23,405 bases of DNA from Thermoplasmata archaeon (GCA_030037035.1 JASHSA010000115.1:1-23405); one strand, 5' to 3'. Shown: positions 7,386-14,112, numbered from the stretch's first letter. Notes: a model not told the origin generated them from the letters alone. Numbers and translations are program-made.

Positions 7386-7393
7386 TCTATATG
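7386..7393 (+). promoter_or_regulatory. candidate TATA box of the toxin-antitoxin operon
   Basis: TCTATATG is the strongest TATA-like sequence in the region. It predicts a transcript start near 7415, only a few bases before the ATG at 7421. That supports the shorter antitoxin start over in-frame starts at 7346 or 7391, which would lie upstream of or on top of the box. Confidence 0.5.
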
Positions 7394-7420
7394 AATTCTA
7401 TTGACTCAATACACAGTACG

Positions 7421-7648
7421 ATGGCGACCGGGGCTCATCGAGCCACTTCAATCACGCTTCCGTACCACGTGCGAGAGCGATTGCGTGACTACCAGGTCGG
7501 AGGCAAGAGTGCGGCCGCTGCCATCGAGGATCTCATGGACGAAATCCCCCCGGACTACTTCCGTCGTGACGTGCAGAGGGCGCTCTTGCTTCCGCGCGAG
7601 TCCCTGGAGAGCTTCCGTCGGGAGCACCGCCTATCGCGACCCACCTGA
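7421..7648 (+). CDS. small antitoxin-like protein, 75 aa
   Basis: The sequence starts MATGAHRATSITLPYHVRERL. A short beta strand followed by helices (TSITLPYHVRERLRDYQVGG, then SAAAAIEDLMDEIPPDYF) resembles small ribbon-helix-helix-type or DUF7557-like archaeal antitoxins with a V-x-E-x-L-x-x-x-x-V-G-G pattern. The C-terminal part (RRDVQRALLLPRESLESFRREH) would be the toxin-binding tail. Its TGA is followed directly by the ATG of the RelE-type toxin, a typical co-translated arrangement. In such pairs the antitoxin neutralises the toxin and represses the operon. The start at 7421 is chosen from the TATA position; a longer form starting MNSIDSIHST (7391) is possible. Family assignment is tentative, but its place before a recognisable toxin strengthens it. 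Confidence 0.7.
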   Translation: MATGAHRATSITLPYHVRERLRDYQVGGKSAAAAIEDLMDEIPPDYFRRDVQRALLLPRESLESFRREHRLSRPT

Positions 7649-7957
7649 ATGTTCACGCTGCGGTTCGCCGACCCGATCGCAGGACAGAGCTTCGATCGTC
7701 TCCCTCGACGCGTTCAACTGAGGTTCAACGAAGCCTTCGAACTCGTGCTCCGAAATCCGCGAGCCCGCTCTGCCTACTTGGACGTCCACCAGCTTTCCGG
7801 TTACCAGAACGTGTGGACTCTCAGGATACCGCCATGGCGCGGAATCTACGCTATCGACGGTGACGAGGTCGTCTTCATTGTTTTTGGCCATCGACGCAAC
7901 GTCTATCCCCTGCTGCACAACCTGCTGCCTCCTGAGGGCCGTTACATCGCAGAGTAA
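7649..7957 (+). CDS. RelE/ParE superfamily toxin, probable mRNA interferase
   Basis: 102 residues with the RelE fold pattern: an N-terminal beta strand (MFTLRFADPI), two helices (SFDRLPRRVQLRFNEAFELVLRN), then the strands WTLRIPPWRGIYAID and DEVVFIVFGHRRNVYPLL. The arginine of WRGIYAI, the HRR arginine and the following tyrosine in HRRNVY match the catalytic set of RelE ribonucleases, so activity appears intact. Family members cleave mRNA on the ribosome; ParE relatives hit gyrase instead, but lack these residues. The gene abuts the antitoxin stop with no gap. Codons ending in A or T are more common here than in chromosomal neighbours, in keeping with acquisition by transfer. A TAA ends it, followed by 187 bases without a gene. 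Confidence 0.85.
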   Translation: MFTLRFADPIAGQSFDRLPRRVQLRFNEAFELVLRNPRARSAYLDVHQLSGYQNVWTLRIPPWRGIYAIDGDEVVFIVFGHRRNVYPLLHNLLPPEGRYIAE

Positions 7958-8090
7958 TCGGGGCAGCGGTTCAGCAGTGCTCAAGACCGCGGTCCATAGA
8001 TTAGACGTCCGAGCAAGGAGGCCTCGTGAGGGCGCGCTCTGCCGTGAACAAACACCCCCATTGCGCCCAGCGCGAGAGTCGCAGGGAGCC

Positions 8091-8101
8091 CCTGTTACAG
8101 G
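8091..8101. promoter_or_regulatory. inverted repeat upstream of the island VOC gene
   Basis: CCTGT-T-ACAGG lies 13 bases upstream of the candidate TATA box. It could be an operator site. The gap 7958-8144 otherwise holds only the palindrome GACCGCGGTC (7985-7994) and no convincing gene. Confidence 0.3.
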
Positions 8102-8113
8102 ACGAAACTACTC

Positions 8114-8121
8114 ACTTATGT
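8114..8121 (+). promoter_or_regulatory. candidate leaderless promoter of the island VOC gene
   Basis: ACTTATGT lies 30 bases before the ATG at 8145, the same CTTATG box and spacing as upstream of lrp. It would put the transcript start at or very near 8145 and argues against the in-frame ATGs at 8118 and 8133. Confidence 0.45.
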
Positions 8122-8144
8122 TTCAGAAGTCGATGAAGAACGCG

Positions 8145-8510
8145 ATGGCGGCGAAAATGGACTGCGTCGAGGCAACTATCGGTGTCACCGTTCGTAGCAT
8201 GCCGGCGGCAAGAGTGTGGTACGAGCGATTACTAGGTAAGCCCCCCGAACTCGAGCCTGTTCCCGGAATCATCGAGTTCAGGGTAGGGGAGACCTGGCTG
8301 CAGCTCGAGGAGGGTCAGGTGGGATCCGGCGGTTGGGTGTTCCGGATGGGTGTCCAGAGTCTCGAACAGGAGCGTACTCGTCTGACGCGGCTTGGGATCA
8401 CTATAGGCGAGACGGTTCGAGTCCCTGGTGTCATCCAGTTCTGCGACTTCAAGGACCCGGACGGCAACTCGCTGAGTCTCTACGAACTGTTGACATCTCA
8501 GAAGTCGTGA
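8145..8510 (+). CDS. VOC (glyoxalase/bleomycin-resistance fold) protein
   Basis: 121 residues from the chosen start. It carries a single vicinal-oxygen-chelate module pair: ATIGVTVRSMPAARVWYERLLG opens the first beta-alpha unit, GETWLQLEEG supplies a metal-ligand-like strand, and VIQFCDFKDPDGNSLSLYELL is the classic C-terminal D-P-x-G-N-x-L motif with a Glu near the end. Members range from glyoxalases and dioxygenases to drug- or fosfomycin-binding proteins, so the substrate cannot be told. Four in-frame ATGs exist (8118, 8133, 8145, 8157); 8145 is preferred from the TATA position. It is the last gene of the tRNA-bounded island, and its stop lies 92 bases before the right-hand tRNA fragment. 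Base use is less GC-rich than in the chromosome around it. Confidence 0.85.
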   Translation: MAAKMDCVEATIGVTVRSMPAARVWYERLLGKPPELEPVPGIIEFRVGETWLQLEEGQVGSGGWVFRMGVQSLEQERTRLTRLGITIGETVRVPGVIQFCDFKDPDGNSLSLYELLTSQKS

Positions 8511-8584
8511 GGCAACTGAGGACTTCCGGCACACCCCTACGGTATGCTACCCAACCGCTCATTTCGTCCCGCCCTTCTTCCACG

Positions 8585-8615
8585 ATATCTGAACCGCCGG
8601 GCGGTTCAAATCCCT
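8585..8615. repeat. palindrome-centred repeat, right copy
   Basis: Near-copy of 7258-7288. The inverted repeat GAACCGCC-G-GGCGGTTC occupies 8591-8607, and its right arm runs directly into the tRNA fragment, sharing GGTTC with it. Confidence 0.7.
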
Positions 8616-8625
8616 CTCCCCGCAC
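8603..8625 (+). repeat. right attachment-site copy (attR): displaced tRNA-Leu 3' end
   Basis: Exact 23-base copy of 7230-7252 without the rest of a tRNA. It marks the right edge of the island. The following 109 bases up to 8734 hold no gene I can support. Confidence 0.75.
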
Positions 8626-8734
8626 CCACGCTTCTTCCCGAGGTCCGCGTCGTACGTCTCCGCAGGAATGCGCCGGGCTCGCACCGTTCGGACGTCGAGA
8701 AGCGGCCCGCGCCGTCCGGGGGGTTGCGGTCCGA

Positions 8735-9135
8735 TCACCTGGCGTCCGCAGGCACCGGCTCGGGCTCTCCGAGGTAGAGCTCGTTCCCGAAGGGATCGAC
8801 CGGCGTAAGTTGAGGTCTCCCGGCAGCGGTCTTGGGGTCTCCGGAACGCCAGTAGGGATCGTTCTTGGCGCTCAGCTTCGCGTGGAGAGCCTTCGCTCCA
8901 AGATCGTCGACGGGGAAGCAGGCGCCCGGAGCGCCGTCCCCGAAGTGCTCGGTGAGACGAAGAACGAGCCCGTCCCGAGAGACCTGCATGTAGAGGGGCG
9001 AGTTGGGATCGGGGCGGTGCTCCCAGTCGACATGAAATCCGGCGCAGTCGAGGTAGCCCTCGCGGGCTTGCCGATCGAAAAGATGCGTACGACGGAGACC
9101 ACTCGCAAGGCGCGTGAAGACGGCTTTGACGTCAC
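8735..9135 (-). pseudogene. VOC/glyoxalase-superfamily gene with a one-base frameshift
   Basis: Two frames each carry part of one protein. From a GTG at 9135 the first frame reads MTSKPSSRALRVVSVVRIFSI, the usual opening of this family ending in a V-L-R-I-F-S-like strand. Near 9061-9068 the homology jumps to the next frame, which continues AREGYLDCAGFHVDWEH, then LYMQVSRDGLVLRLTEH, GDGAPGACFPVDDL and TPVDPFGNELYLGEPEP to the stop at 8735. The total of 401 bases is one short of 134 whole codons, so a single-base deletion in the GGCAAGCCCGCG stretch explains it. It may be a true mutation, an error in the sequence or, less likely, programmed frameshifting. The intact protein would be 133 residues and resemble bleomycin-resistance-type VOC proteins. 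It lies just outside the island and ends 90 bases from the TetR gene's stop. Confidence 0.75.
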
Positions 9136-9225
9136 GGGGTCCCTCGTCGAGTCCGAGAGACGGCGTACGATGGGAGGTCTTCTCGGAGCCCTCCCCGCAC
9201 CCTGGACTCCGGACCGGCGGGGCCG

Positions 9226-9942
9226 CTACGGCCTTCGCGTCGGACCTCCCGCAACCGGTCGACGCCGCCGACCCGCTCCCGAACGTGGACGGCCCTGCGA
9301 CCCCGCAGGTCGGGCCGGCCCCGAGCGGCCCGGGACCGAGACCGGGGCCCTGACCCCGTCGAGCGGGAGACCGAGGGCCCAACGGAGAGCCCGAACGAGC
9401 CGCCGGCGGCTCTCCTGCGGATCCCGGCGCGTCGTCAGCGCGATGATCGTCCCTCCGAGCGCAAGATAGACGACGTCCGCCACGACCTCGAGGTCCGGAA
9501 GGGGAGGGATCCGTCGCTGGACCACCATCCGGTGGAGGAACTCCTGCAGGCTCTCGGCATCCCGCCGGGAGTCCTCGCGCAGCGCGGCGAGGATGTCCGG
9601 GTCGCCGGCGGAGTCGGCGATGACCTGGTGCCAGACCGCGGGGTTGAACTCGCCGGAGAAGATCTTGTCGATGGTGCCGGCGATCGCCTCCGCGACGTCC
9701 TTCTCCTCGACGGCCCGTTCCAGGCCGGCCATCATCTCCTCGCGGTACCGGCTCAGGATCGCCTCCAGGAGCTGGGCCTTGGACGGGAAGTAGAGATAGA
9801 GCGCGCCCTTGCTGACCCCGATCTCGCGCGCGATCTCGTCCATCGTGACGCCGCTGAGGCCCTTGTGCTGGAGCACGAGGACCGCCGCTTCGATGATGCG
9901 CGTACGCGCCTGGGCCTTGTACTCCCGAACGACCTTGGGCAT
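9226..9942 (-). CDS. TetR/AcrR family transcriptional repressor
   Basis: 238 residues. Residues about 8-55 hold the TetR helix-turn-helix (ARTRIIEAAVLVLQHKGLSG, VTMDEIAREIGVSKGALYLYF, then SKAQLLEAI). The remainder is an all-helical ligand-binding domain. The last 45 or so residues are a Pro/Arg/Gly-rich tail, likely disordered. Start at 9942 (MPKVVREYK) because the open frame upstream crosses the promoter and operator. It is divergent from the MFS exporter with a clear inverted repeat in between, so it most likely represses the exporter and itself until a drug or metabolite binds. Repression by TetR at efflux genes is well known; the ligand here is unknown. Confidence 0.93.
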   Translation of the reverse strand: MPKVVREYKAQARTRIIEAAVLVLQHKGLSGVTMDEIAREIGVSKGALYLYFPSKAQLLEAILSRYREEMMAGLERAVEEKDVAEAIAGTIDKIFSGEFNPAVWHQVIADSAGDPDILAALREDSRRDAESLQEFLHRMVVQRRIPPLPDLEVVADVVYLALGGTIIALTTRRDPQESRRRLVRALRWALGLPLDGVRAPVSVPGRSGPARPAGSQGRPRSGAGRRRRPVAGGPTRRP

Positions 9943-9977
9943 GGTCCCGTCCCAAGCCGTCGTACGGCGGGTCCGCG

Positions 9978-9983
9978 TATAAT
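9978..9983 (-). promoter_or_regulatory. candidate TATA box of the tetR gene
   Basis: On the minus strand this reads ATTATA, 36-41 bases upstream of the tetR ATG, predicting a transcript with a leader of roughly ten bases. Confidence 0.4.
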
Positions 9984-10015
9984 GTCTGCCTTGTAGCAGG
10001 AGAAGTGACCTAAAG

Positions 10016-10023
10016 CCTAAATA
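10016..10023 (+). promoter_or_regulatory. candidate TATA box of the MFS exporter gene
   Basis: CCTAAATA lies directly against the left arm of the TetR-type operator and predicts initiation near 10047. The GAGGT at 10050-10054 would be the ribosome site, four bases before the ATG. Confidence 0.4.
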
Positions 10024-10039
10024 CTGACCAAGCGTCAGT
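10023..10039. promoter_or_regulatory. TetR-type operator between tetR and the exporter
   Basis: ACTGAC-CAAGC-GTCAGT is a perfect inverted repeat with 6-base arms and a 5-base spacer, the usual shape of TetR-family operators. It touches the exporter's TATA-like box, so binding would block initiation. Confidence 0.65.
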
Positions 10040-10058
10040 TTCATCACTCGAGGTAGCG

Positions 10059-11678
10059 ATGCCCGAACCCCCGTCCCCACCCGCGTCCTCCGCCCCGCCG
10101 ACCGAGCGTCCGTCCTCCCGGTTCCGGGAGTTCGAGAACGTGCTCGTCCTCGTCGGGATCTTCTTCGCGATCCTGATGGGCGCGATGGACTCCCTCGTGG
10201 TCTCCACGGTCCTCCCGACCATCGCCGTCGACCTCCACCAGGCCGACGGGGTCGCCTTCGTCGTCAGCGGCTACCTGGTGAGCGCGACGATCGCGATCCC
10301 GATCTTCAGCCGCCTCTCCGACCTCTCGAGCCGGCGGAACGTCTTCCTCGTCGGGCTCGCGATCTTCATCGCCGGCTCGGCGCTCGCCGGCCTCAGCCAG
10401 AACCTTACCGAGCTCATCGTCTTCCGCAGCGTCCAGGGGTTCGGGGGCGGCGGGATCTTCCCGGTCGCGATCGCGATGGTCGCGGTCTCCTTCCCCCCTG
10501 AGGTCCGGACGCGCGCGATCGCCGCGCTCAGCGCCTCCTCCGGCCTGGCGATCGTCGCGGGACCCCTGCTCGGCAGCTACATCGTCTCCGTCACGACCTG
10601 GCGCTGGGTCTTCTACATCAACCTCCCGTTCGGGCTCTTCGCGATCGCCGTGGTGGCGCTGGCCGTCGGTCCCCTGCGCGCGACCGCGCAAGGTCGCTTC
10701 GACGTCCCCGGCGCGGCGCTCGTCGCGGGATGGGTCGGCACCCTGATGGTGGCGCTCGTCCAGGTCTCGGACGCCGGCTGGCTGTGGACCGACCCGCGCA
10801 TCGTCGCCCTGCTCGCGGCGACCGGGCTCCTCCTCGCCGTCTTCGTCGCGCGGGAGCTCCGCGTGGCCGACCCCCTGATCCCGCTGCGGACGCTCCGCCG
10901 GGGGGCGATCGCCGCCGCCAACGGGATCCTGGGGTCGACGGGCGTCGTCTTCAGCGCCCTCATCACGTTCCTCTCGCTCTACGTCGGGGTCGTGCTCGCC
11001 CACTCGGCGGGCGACATCCGGGACATGATCTACTTCTTCGCCGTCCCGATGATCGTCGGCGCGGGGCTCACGGGCGTCTTCCTGAACCGCGTCTCCTACC
11101 GCGCGCTCGTCCTCCCGGGCCTCGCCGTCTCGGCGGTCTCCGCCCTCTTCCTCACGAACCTGACGGCGTCGACCCCGCTGTGGGTCCTCTCGTACGGGTT
11201 CGTGCCGACCGGGGGGATCGCCCTGCCGCTGATCCCCCTCGGGTTCGGCCTCGGGCTCGCCCTCGCCGCCGCGACGATCGCGGTCCAGAACGAGGCGCCG
11301 GCGGCGACGGTCGGCGCGTCGGTCGGCCTCGCGAAGTTCTCCCAGACGCTCGCGGGCGCGATCGGGGTCTCCGCCCTCTCGATCTACCAGGCGTCGCGCT
11401 ACGCCCAGCTGAGCCGCGGAGCGACGAGCCCCGTCGCCCTGCAGAGCGCGCTCATCGGCTCGTACAACGGGGTCTTCCTCGTCCTCGCCCTCTGCGTCGT
11501 GGCGGCCTGCCTCTGCGCGTTCGGACTGACCGGTCGGGTGCCGGTCGGTCAGCCCGCCGAGGCCCCGACGACCTCGGCCGACCCCCCCGGACGGGCCAGC
11601 AGCGTTCCGCGCGGGCCCGCAGGGTCGCTCGCGCCGGCGTCGTCGCTGCCACCGGAAGCTCCGGCCCCCGGGCGGTGA
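10059..11678 (+). CDS. MFS drug exporter, DHA2 (EmrB/QacA) family, 14 TM
   Basis: 539 residues with a hydrophobicity pattern fitting 14 membrane helices, the DHA2 number. Family marks: the first helix with MDSLVVSTVLPTIAVDL (Asp44 within the membrane), the motif-A-like loop FSRLSDLSSRRNVF, the antiporter motif C region GLAIVAGPLLGSYIV, and TWRWVFYINLPFGL. It would use the proton gradient to pump hydrophobic drugs or metabolites out of the cell. The N-terminal 20 residues are Pro/Ser-rich and cytosolic, and the last 45 residues are a Pro/Ala/Ser tail. A GAGGT ribosome site lies four bases before the ATG. It is controlled, by inference, by the divergent TetR through the inverted repeat at 10023-10039. 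It is convergent with the methyltransferase gene, with a 42-base gap. Confidence 0.95.
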   Translation: MPEPPSPPASSAPPTERPSSRFREFENVLVLVGIFFAILMGAMDSLVVSTVLPTIAVDLHQADGVAFVVSGYLVSATIAIPIFSRLSDLSSRRNVFLVGLAIFIAGSALAGLSQNLTELIVFRSVQGFGGGGIFPVAIAMVAVSFPPEVRTRAIAALSASSGLAIVAGPLLGSYIVSVTTWRWVFYINLPFGLFAIAVVALAVGPLRATAQGRFDVPGAALVAGWVGTLMVALVQVSDAGWLWTDPRIVALLAATGLLLAVFVARELRVADPLIPLRTLRRGAIAAANGILGSTGVVFSALITFLSLYVGVVLAHSAGDIRDMIYFFAVPMIVGAGLTGVFLNRVSYRALVLPGLAVSAVSALFLTNLTASTPLWVLSYGFVPTGGIALPLIPLGFGLGLALAAATIAVQNEAPAATVGASVGLAKFSQTLAGAIGVSALSIYQASRYAQLSRGATSPVALQSALIGSYNGVFLVLALCVVAACLCAFGLTGRVPVGQPAEAPTTSADPPGRASSVPRGPAGSLAPASSLPPEAPAPGR

Positions 11679-11720
11679 GCCGATCCTCTACGGGGACCGT
11701 GCCCCGTCGGCCGAACGGCC

Positions 11721-12893
11721 CTACATCCGCTCTCTTCGGCCGCGGGGTCTAGAGCGGCCGGGAGCCTTCGGGGTCGAGCGCCGGCTCGCCGCTCGGCCCC
11801 GACGGGCCCACAGCAGCGTGCCGTACTCGGGGGCGAAAAGGAAGCGGGTCGCTCGGGGGACTCCTACGGCCTTGGCGACGGGCCGAAGGTCGGGGTGGTC
11901 GATCCGCACGTCCGAGAAGCCGGCCGCGCGGGCGAACCGGGCCAGCGCGCGGTCCGCGTACAGTCGCGGTCCCCCCGTACGCTTGGGACCCGCCGCCGGA
12001 GTGCCGTACATCTTCGGCGTACCCGTCCACGCGACGAACCGGCCGCCCGGGCGCAGGGTGCGGAAGACCTCGCGCAAGGCGCCCTCGGGATCGGGGAGCC
12101 AGGGGAACACGCCCGACATCACCGCGCACGTGAAGCGTTCGCCGGGGAACGGCAGGGCCCCCGCGTCCCCATACCGGAGCCGGAGACGACCGTCGGCGAG
12201 GGCCCGGGCGTTCTGCCCGGAAGCGACCTTCAGCATGTCCGCGCTGTGGTCGACCGCGGCCGCCCTGCACCCGGTCGCGAGCGCCCTCTTCAGGAGCGCC
12301 CCGCCCCCGCACCCGACCTCGAGCAGCACGTCGTCCTTGCGGAGCGCGAGCCCCTCGAGGATCGCGTGGAACCCCGGCAGGTGATAGATCGGCTCCCGGT
12401 AGTTCGCCTGGCTGCTCGGCCCCGAGGGTCGCCGGCCCCAGCGGTCGTCCGACCACTCGAGCAGCCGGTCGGGAGCGATCGCGAGCAGGAGCGGTGCGAC
12501 GACCTCGGTCGCCAGCCATCCCAGCTCCTGCTCCTCTCGGGGGGTTCCCCGCCAGCCGCTCCCGCCGCGGTGCTCGACGACGACCGCGGTGCCCGATCCC
12601 TCGGCCTCGCAACGAACGCTCAGCCGCGGAGCCGGTCCCTTCCCGTCGCCGTCGTTCCAGACGACCTCCGCCTCGAACGGGGGGTTCCAGCGTTCCAGGC
12701 GCCCGTCGGTCCGTCCTGACGCCCGCTTCGCCGCGCTCCGGAGCTTCCCGCCGGGTTCGCTCCCGATCCGCCAGCCTCGCTGCAGGAGGGAGGAGGCGAG
12801 CTCTCCCCAGAGCACGGGAAAGACCTCGGAGGGGGGCACCGACAGATGGGAGCGGAGCTCGAGCACCGGGGTCCTCGCCTTCGAGTCGGGCAT
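11721..12893 (-). CDS. fusion of an SRPBCC-like domain with a class I SAM methyltransferase
   Basis: 390 residues in two parts. Residues about 10-150 (LELRSHLSVPPSEVFPVLWG, then PFEAEVVWNDG, LSVRCEAEGSGTAVVVEHRG and a long C-terminal helix) resemble the START/AHSA1 (SRPBCC) lipid-binding fold. Residues about 165-365 are a Methyltransf_11-type domain with motif I LLEVGCGGGALL (190-201), an acidic VDHSADML after strand 2, GDAGALPFPGERFTCAVMSGVFPWL and LREVFRTLRPGGRFVAWTG. The tail is Arg/Pro-rich. A hydrophobic pocket joined to a methyltransferase suggests a lipid, quinone or polyketide-like substrate; this is inference, and the SRPBCC call is less certain than the methyltransferase. The ATG at 12893 has a TATA-like box 28 bases upstream, supporting a leaderless start. 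It is convergent with the exporter and divergent from the DMT gene. Confidence 0.85.
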   Translation of the reverse strand: MPDSKARTPVLELRSHLSVPPSEVFPVLWGELASSLLQRGWRIGSEPGGKLRSAAKRASGRTDGRLERWNPPFEAEVVWNDGDGKGPAPRLSVRCEAEGSGTAVVVEHRGGSGWRGTPREEQELGWLATEVVAPLLLAIAPDRLLEWSDDRWGRRPSGPSSQANYREPIYHLPGFHAILEGLALRKDDVLLEVGCGGGALLKRALATGCRAAAVDHSADMLKVASGQNARALADGRLRLRYGDAGALPFPGERFTCAVMSGVFPWLPDPEGALREVFRTLRPGGRFVAWTGTPKMYGTPAAGPKRTGGPRLYADRALARFARAAGFSDVRIDHPDLRPVAKAVGVPRATRFLFAPEYGTLLWARRGRAASRRSTPKAPGRSRPRGRRERM

Positions 12894-12919
12894 CTTCCCC
12901 GACCGCCATCGAACGTCGG

Positions 12920-12927
12920 GCTATTGC
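12920..12927 (-). promoter_or_regulatory. candidate leaderless promoter of the fusion methyltransferase
   Basis: GCAATAGC on the minus strand, 27-34 bases before the ATG, is the only A/T-rich patch in this 161-base gap. Confidence 0.35.
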
Positions 12928-13054
12928 GCTTGGGCCGACCGGGAGACCCCCGCTAGCCGGGACCGCGACCCCGGCGCGGCTCGCCGTCAGCCCTCTCGCT
13001 CCGGCGAGGCGCGCTCGCGCCCGTCCGGCCCGGTCGGCGGGGCACCTCCTCGGT

Positions 13055-14059
13055 ATGCCTAAGAGGAGACGGCACCCGCGTGCCGTGGTGTCGACCGGGT
13101 CTCGTGCCGTTCCCGCACCGAGCGAGCCGCCCGCGGCCCCCGCCACGCCCGCGCCTGCCCCGGAACTGCGCTACAGCGGCACGGACGTCGCCCTCCTCGG
13201 CGTCCTCGGGGTCGTCTGGGGGATCGCCTACGTGTTCATCCGGGAAGGGATCGTCCTCGGCGCCAGCCCTCTCGTGTTCGCGGCGGTGCGCTACGCGCTG
13301 TCGGCCGCGGCGTTCGCCGGCATCGCCGCCGCTCGCCGGGAGGCGTGGCCCCCGGCGCGCAACCTTGCCGTGTCGGCGGTCGTCGGGGGGATCCTCGTCA
13401 TCGGGCTCTACGGCGGGCTGCTGTACTGGGGGGAGCAGTACACCACCGGCGGCTACGCGTCGGTGCTGTCGACGACCAGCCCGATCCTGACGGTCGCGTT
13501 CGCCTACGGGATCCTCCCGCGCGAGCGGCTCGGGGTGCTCGCCCTCGCCGGGATCGGCGTGGGGTTCGCGGGGGCGGTGGTCCTCGTGCTCCCGAGCCTG
13601 ACCTCCGGGCCGGTCGGGCACGGCGACGGCCCGCTGTTCGTCGTCGGCGCGTTCGTCGTCGCGGCGATCGGGACCGTGCTGCTGCGGCGGTACGGGGGCG
13701 GGCGCCAGGGCCTCTGGCAGATCGGCACGCAGTTCGCGGTCGCCGGGGTTCTCCTCGGCGCGGCGAGCCTCGTCCTGCCGGTGCGGGAGGCGCTGCCGCT
13801 CACCCCGGGCGTCCTCGGGGCGCTCGCCGCGCTGGTCGTCTTCTCCTCGGTCCTCGGCTACTTCACCTACTTCGCGCTGCACCACCGCGTCGGCCCGATC
13901 CGCGCGAACGCCGTCACCTACGTCATCCCGCTGGTCGGCGTCGCCGTCGGCACCGGGCTCTACGGCGAGCCGGTCACGGTCTTCGAGATCGCCGGCTTCG
14001 TGATCGTTCTGGCGGGGATGACCCTGATCATCCGCGCATCGCCGAGAGGCCCGCCCTAG
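13055..14059 (+). CDS. EamA/DMT superfamily transporter, 10 TM
   Basis: 334 residues. After a basic and Pro/Ala-rich cytosolic N-terminus (about 35 residues) come ten hydrophobic segments in two EamA repeats. The first repeat includes LLGVLGVVWGIAYVFIREGI, ASPLVFAAVRYALSAAAFAG and GGYASVLSTTSPILTVAFAY; the second includes VVFSSVLGYFTYFALHHRVG, ANAVTYVIPLVGVAVGTGLYGEP and an ending helix. These proteins export amino acids, nucleosides or other metabolites; the substrate cannot be told. The ATG at 13055 is chosen because the open frame upstream is only Arg/Pro/Ser-rich shadow of the divergent methyltransferase. The start codon lies in the loop of a possible hairpin (13046-13068). The PEP mutase-family gene starts about 54 bases downstream. 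Confidence 0.93.
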   Translation: MPKRRRHPRAVVSTGSRAVPAPSEPPAAPATPAPAPELRYSGTDVALLGVLGVVWGIAYVFIREGIVLGASPLVFAAVRYALSAAAFAGIAAARREAWPPARNLAVSAVVGGILVIGLYGGLLYWGEQYTTGGYASVLSTTSPILTVAFAYGILPRERLGVLALAGIGVGFAGAVVLVLPSLTSGPVGHGDGPLFVVGAFVVAAIGTVLLRRYGGGRQGLWQIGTQFAVAGVLLGAASLVLPVREALPLTPGVLGALAALVVFSSVLGYFTYFALHHRVGPIRANAVTYVIPLVGVAVGTGLYGEPVTVFEIAGFVIVLAGMTLIIRASPRGPP

Positions 14060-14112
14060 GGTTGCGCGCGACGGGCGTCGAGGTGAAGCGCCGGCGTTCC
14101 GTCGCGGCCGCG

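Larger units (their letters stand above)
7230..8625. mobile_element. tRNA-Leu-associated mini genomic island (no integrase)
   Basis: A 1373-base unit (core to core) bounded by the 23-base direct repeat. It carries an antitoxin/toxin pair and a VOC protein, all on the plus strand, and is visibly richer in A/T and in A/T-ending codons than the genes on both sides. Copies of one palindrome-centred repeat lie just inside both ends (7258-7288 and 8585-8615). No integrase, replication or transfer gene is present. It could therefore be a defective remnant, a non-autonomous passenger mobilised in trans, or one leftover segment of a once larger element. The boundaries are seen directly; mobility is inferred. 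Confidence 0.65.

Noticed and set aside
7860..8144. Long N-terminal extension of the island VOC protein
   Set aside because: Overlaps the toxin gene and gap, shows no VOC similarity, and a TATA-like box lies just before the ATG at 8145.
8591..8625. Possible second tRNA gene at the right end of the island
   Set aside because: Only the T-loop-to-3'-end part is present; no acceptor 5' strand, D arm or anticodon arm upstream.
9943..10080. N-terminal extension of the TetR protein
   Set aside because: It would cross the operator and promoter and the divergent exporter start; the family N-terminus begins at the 9942 ATG.
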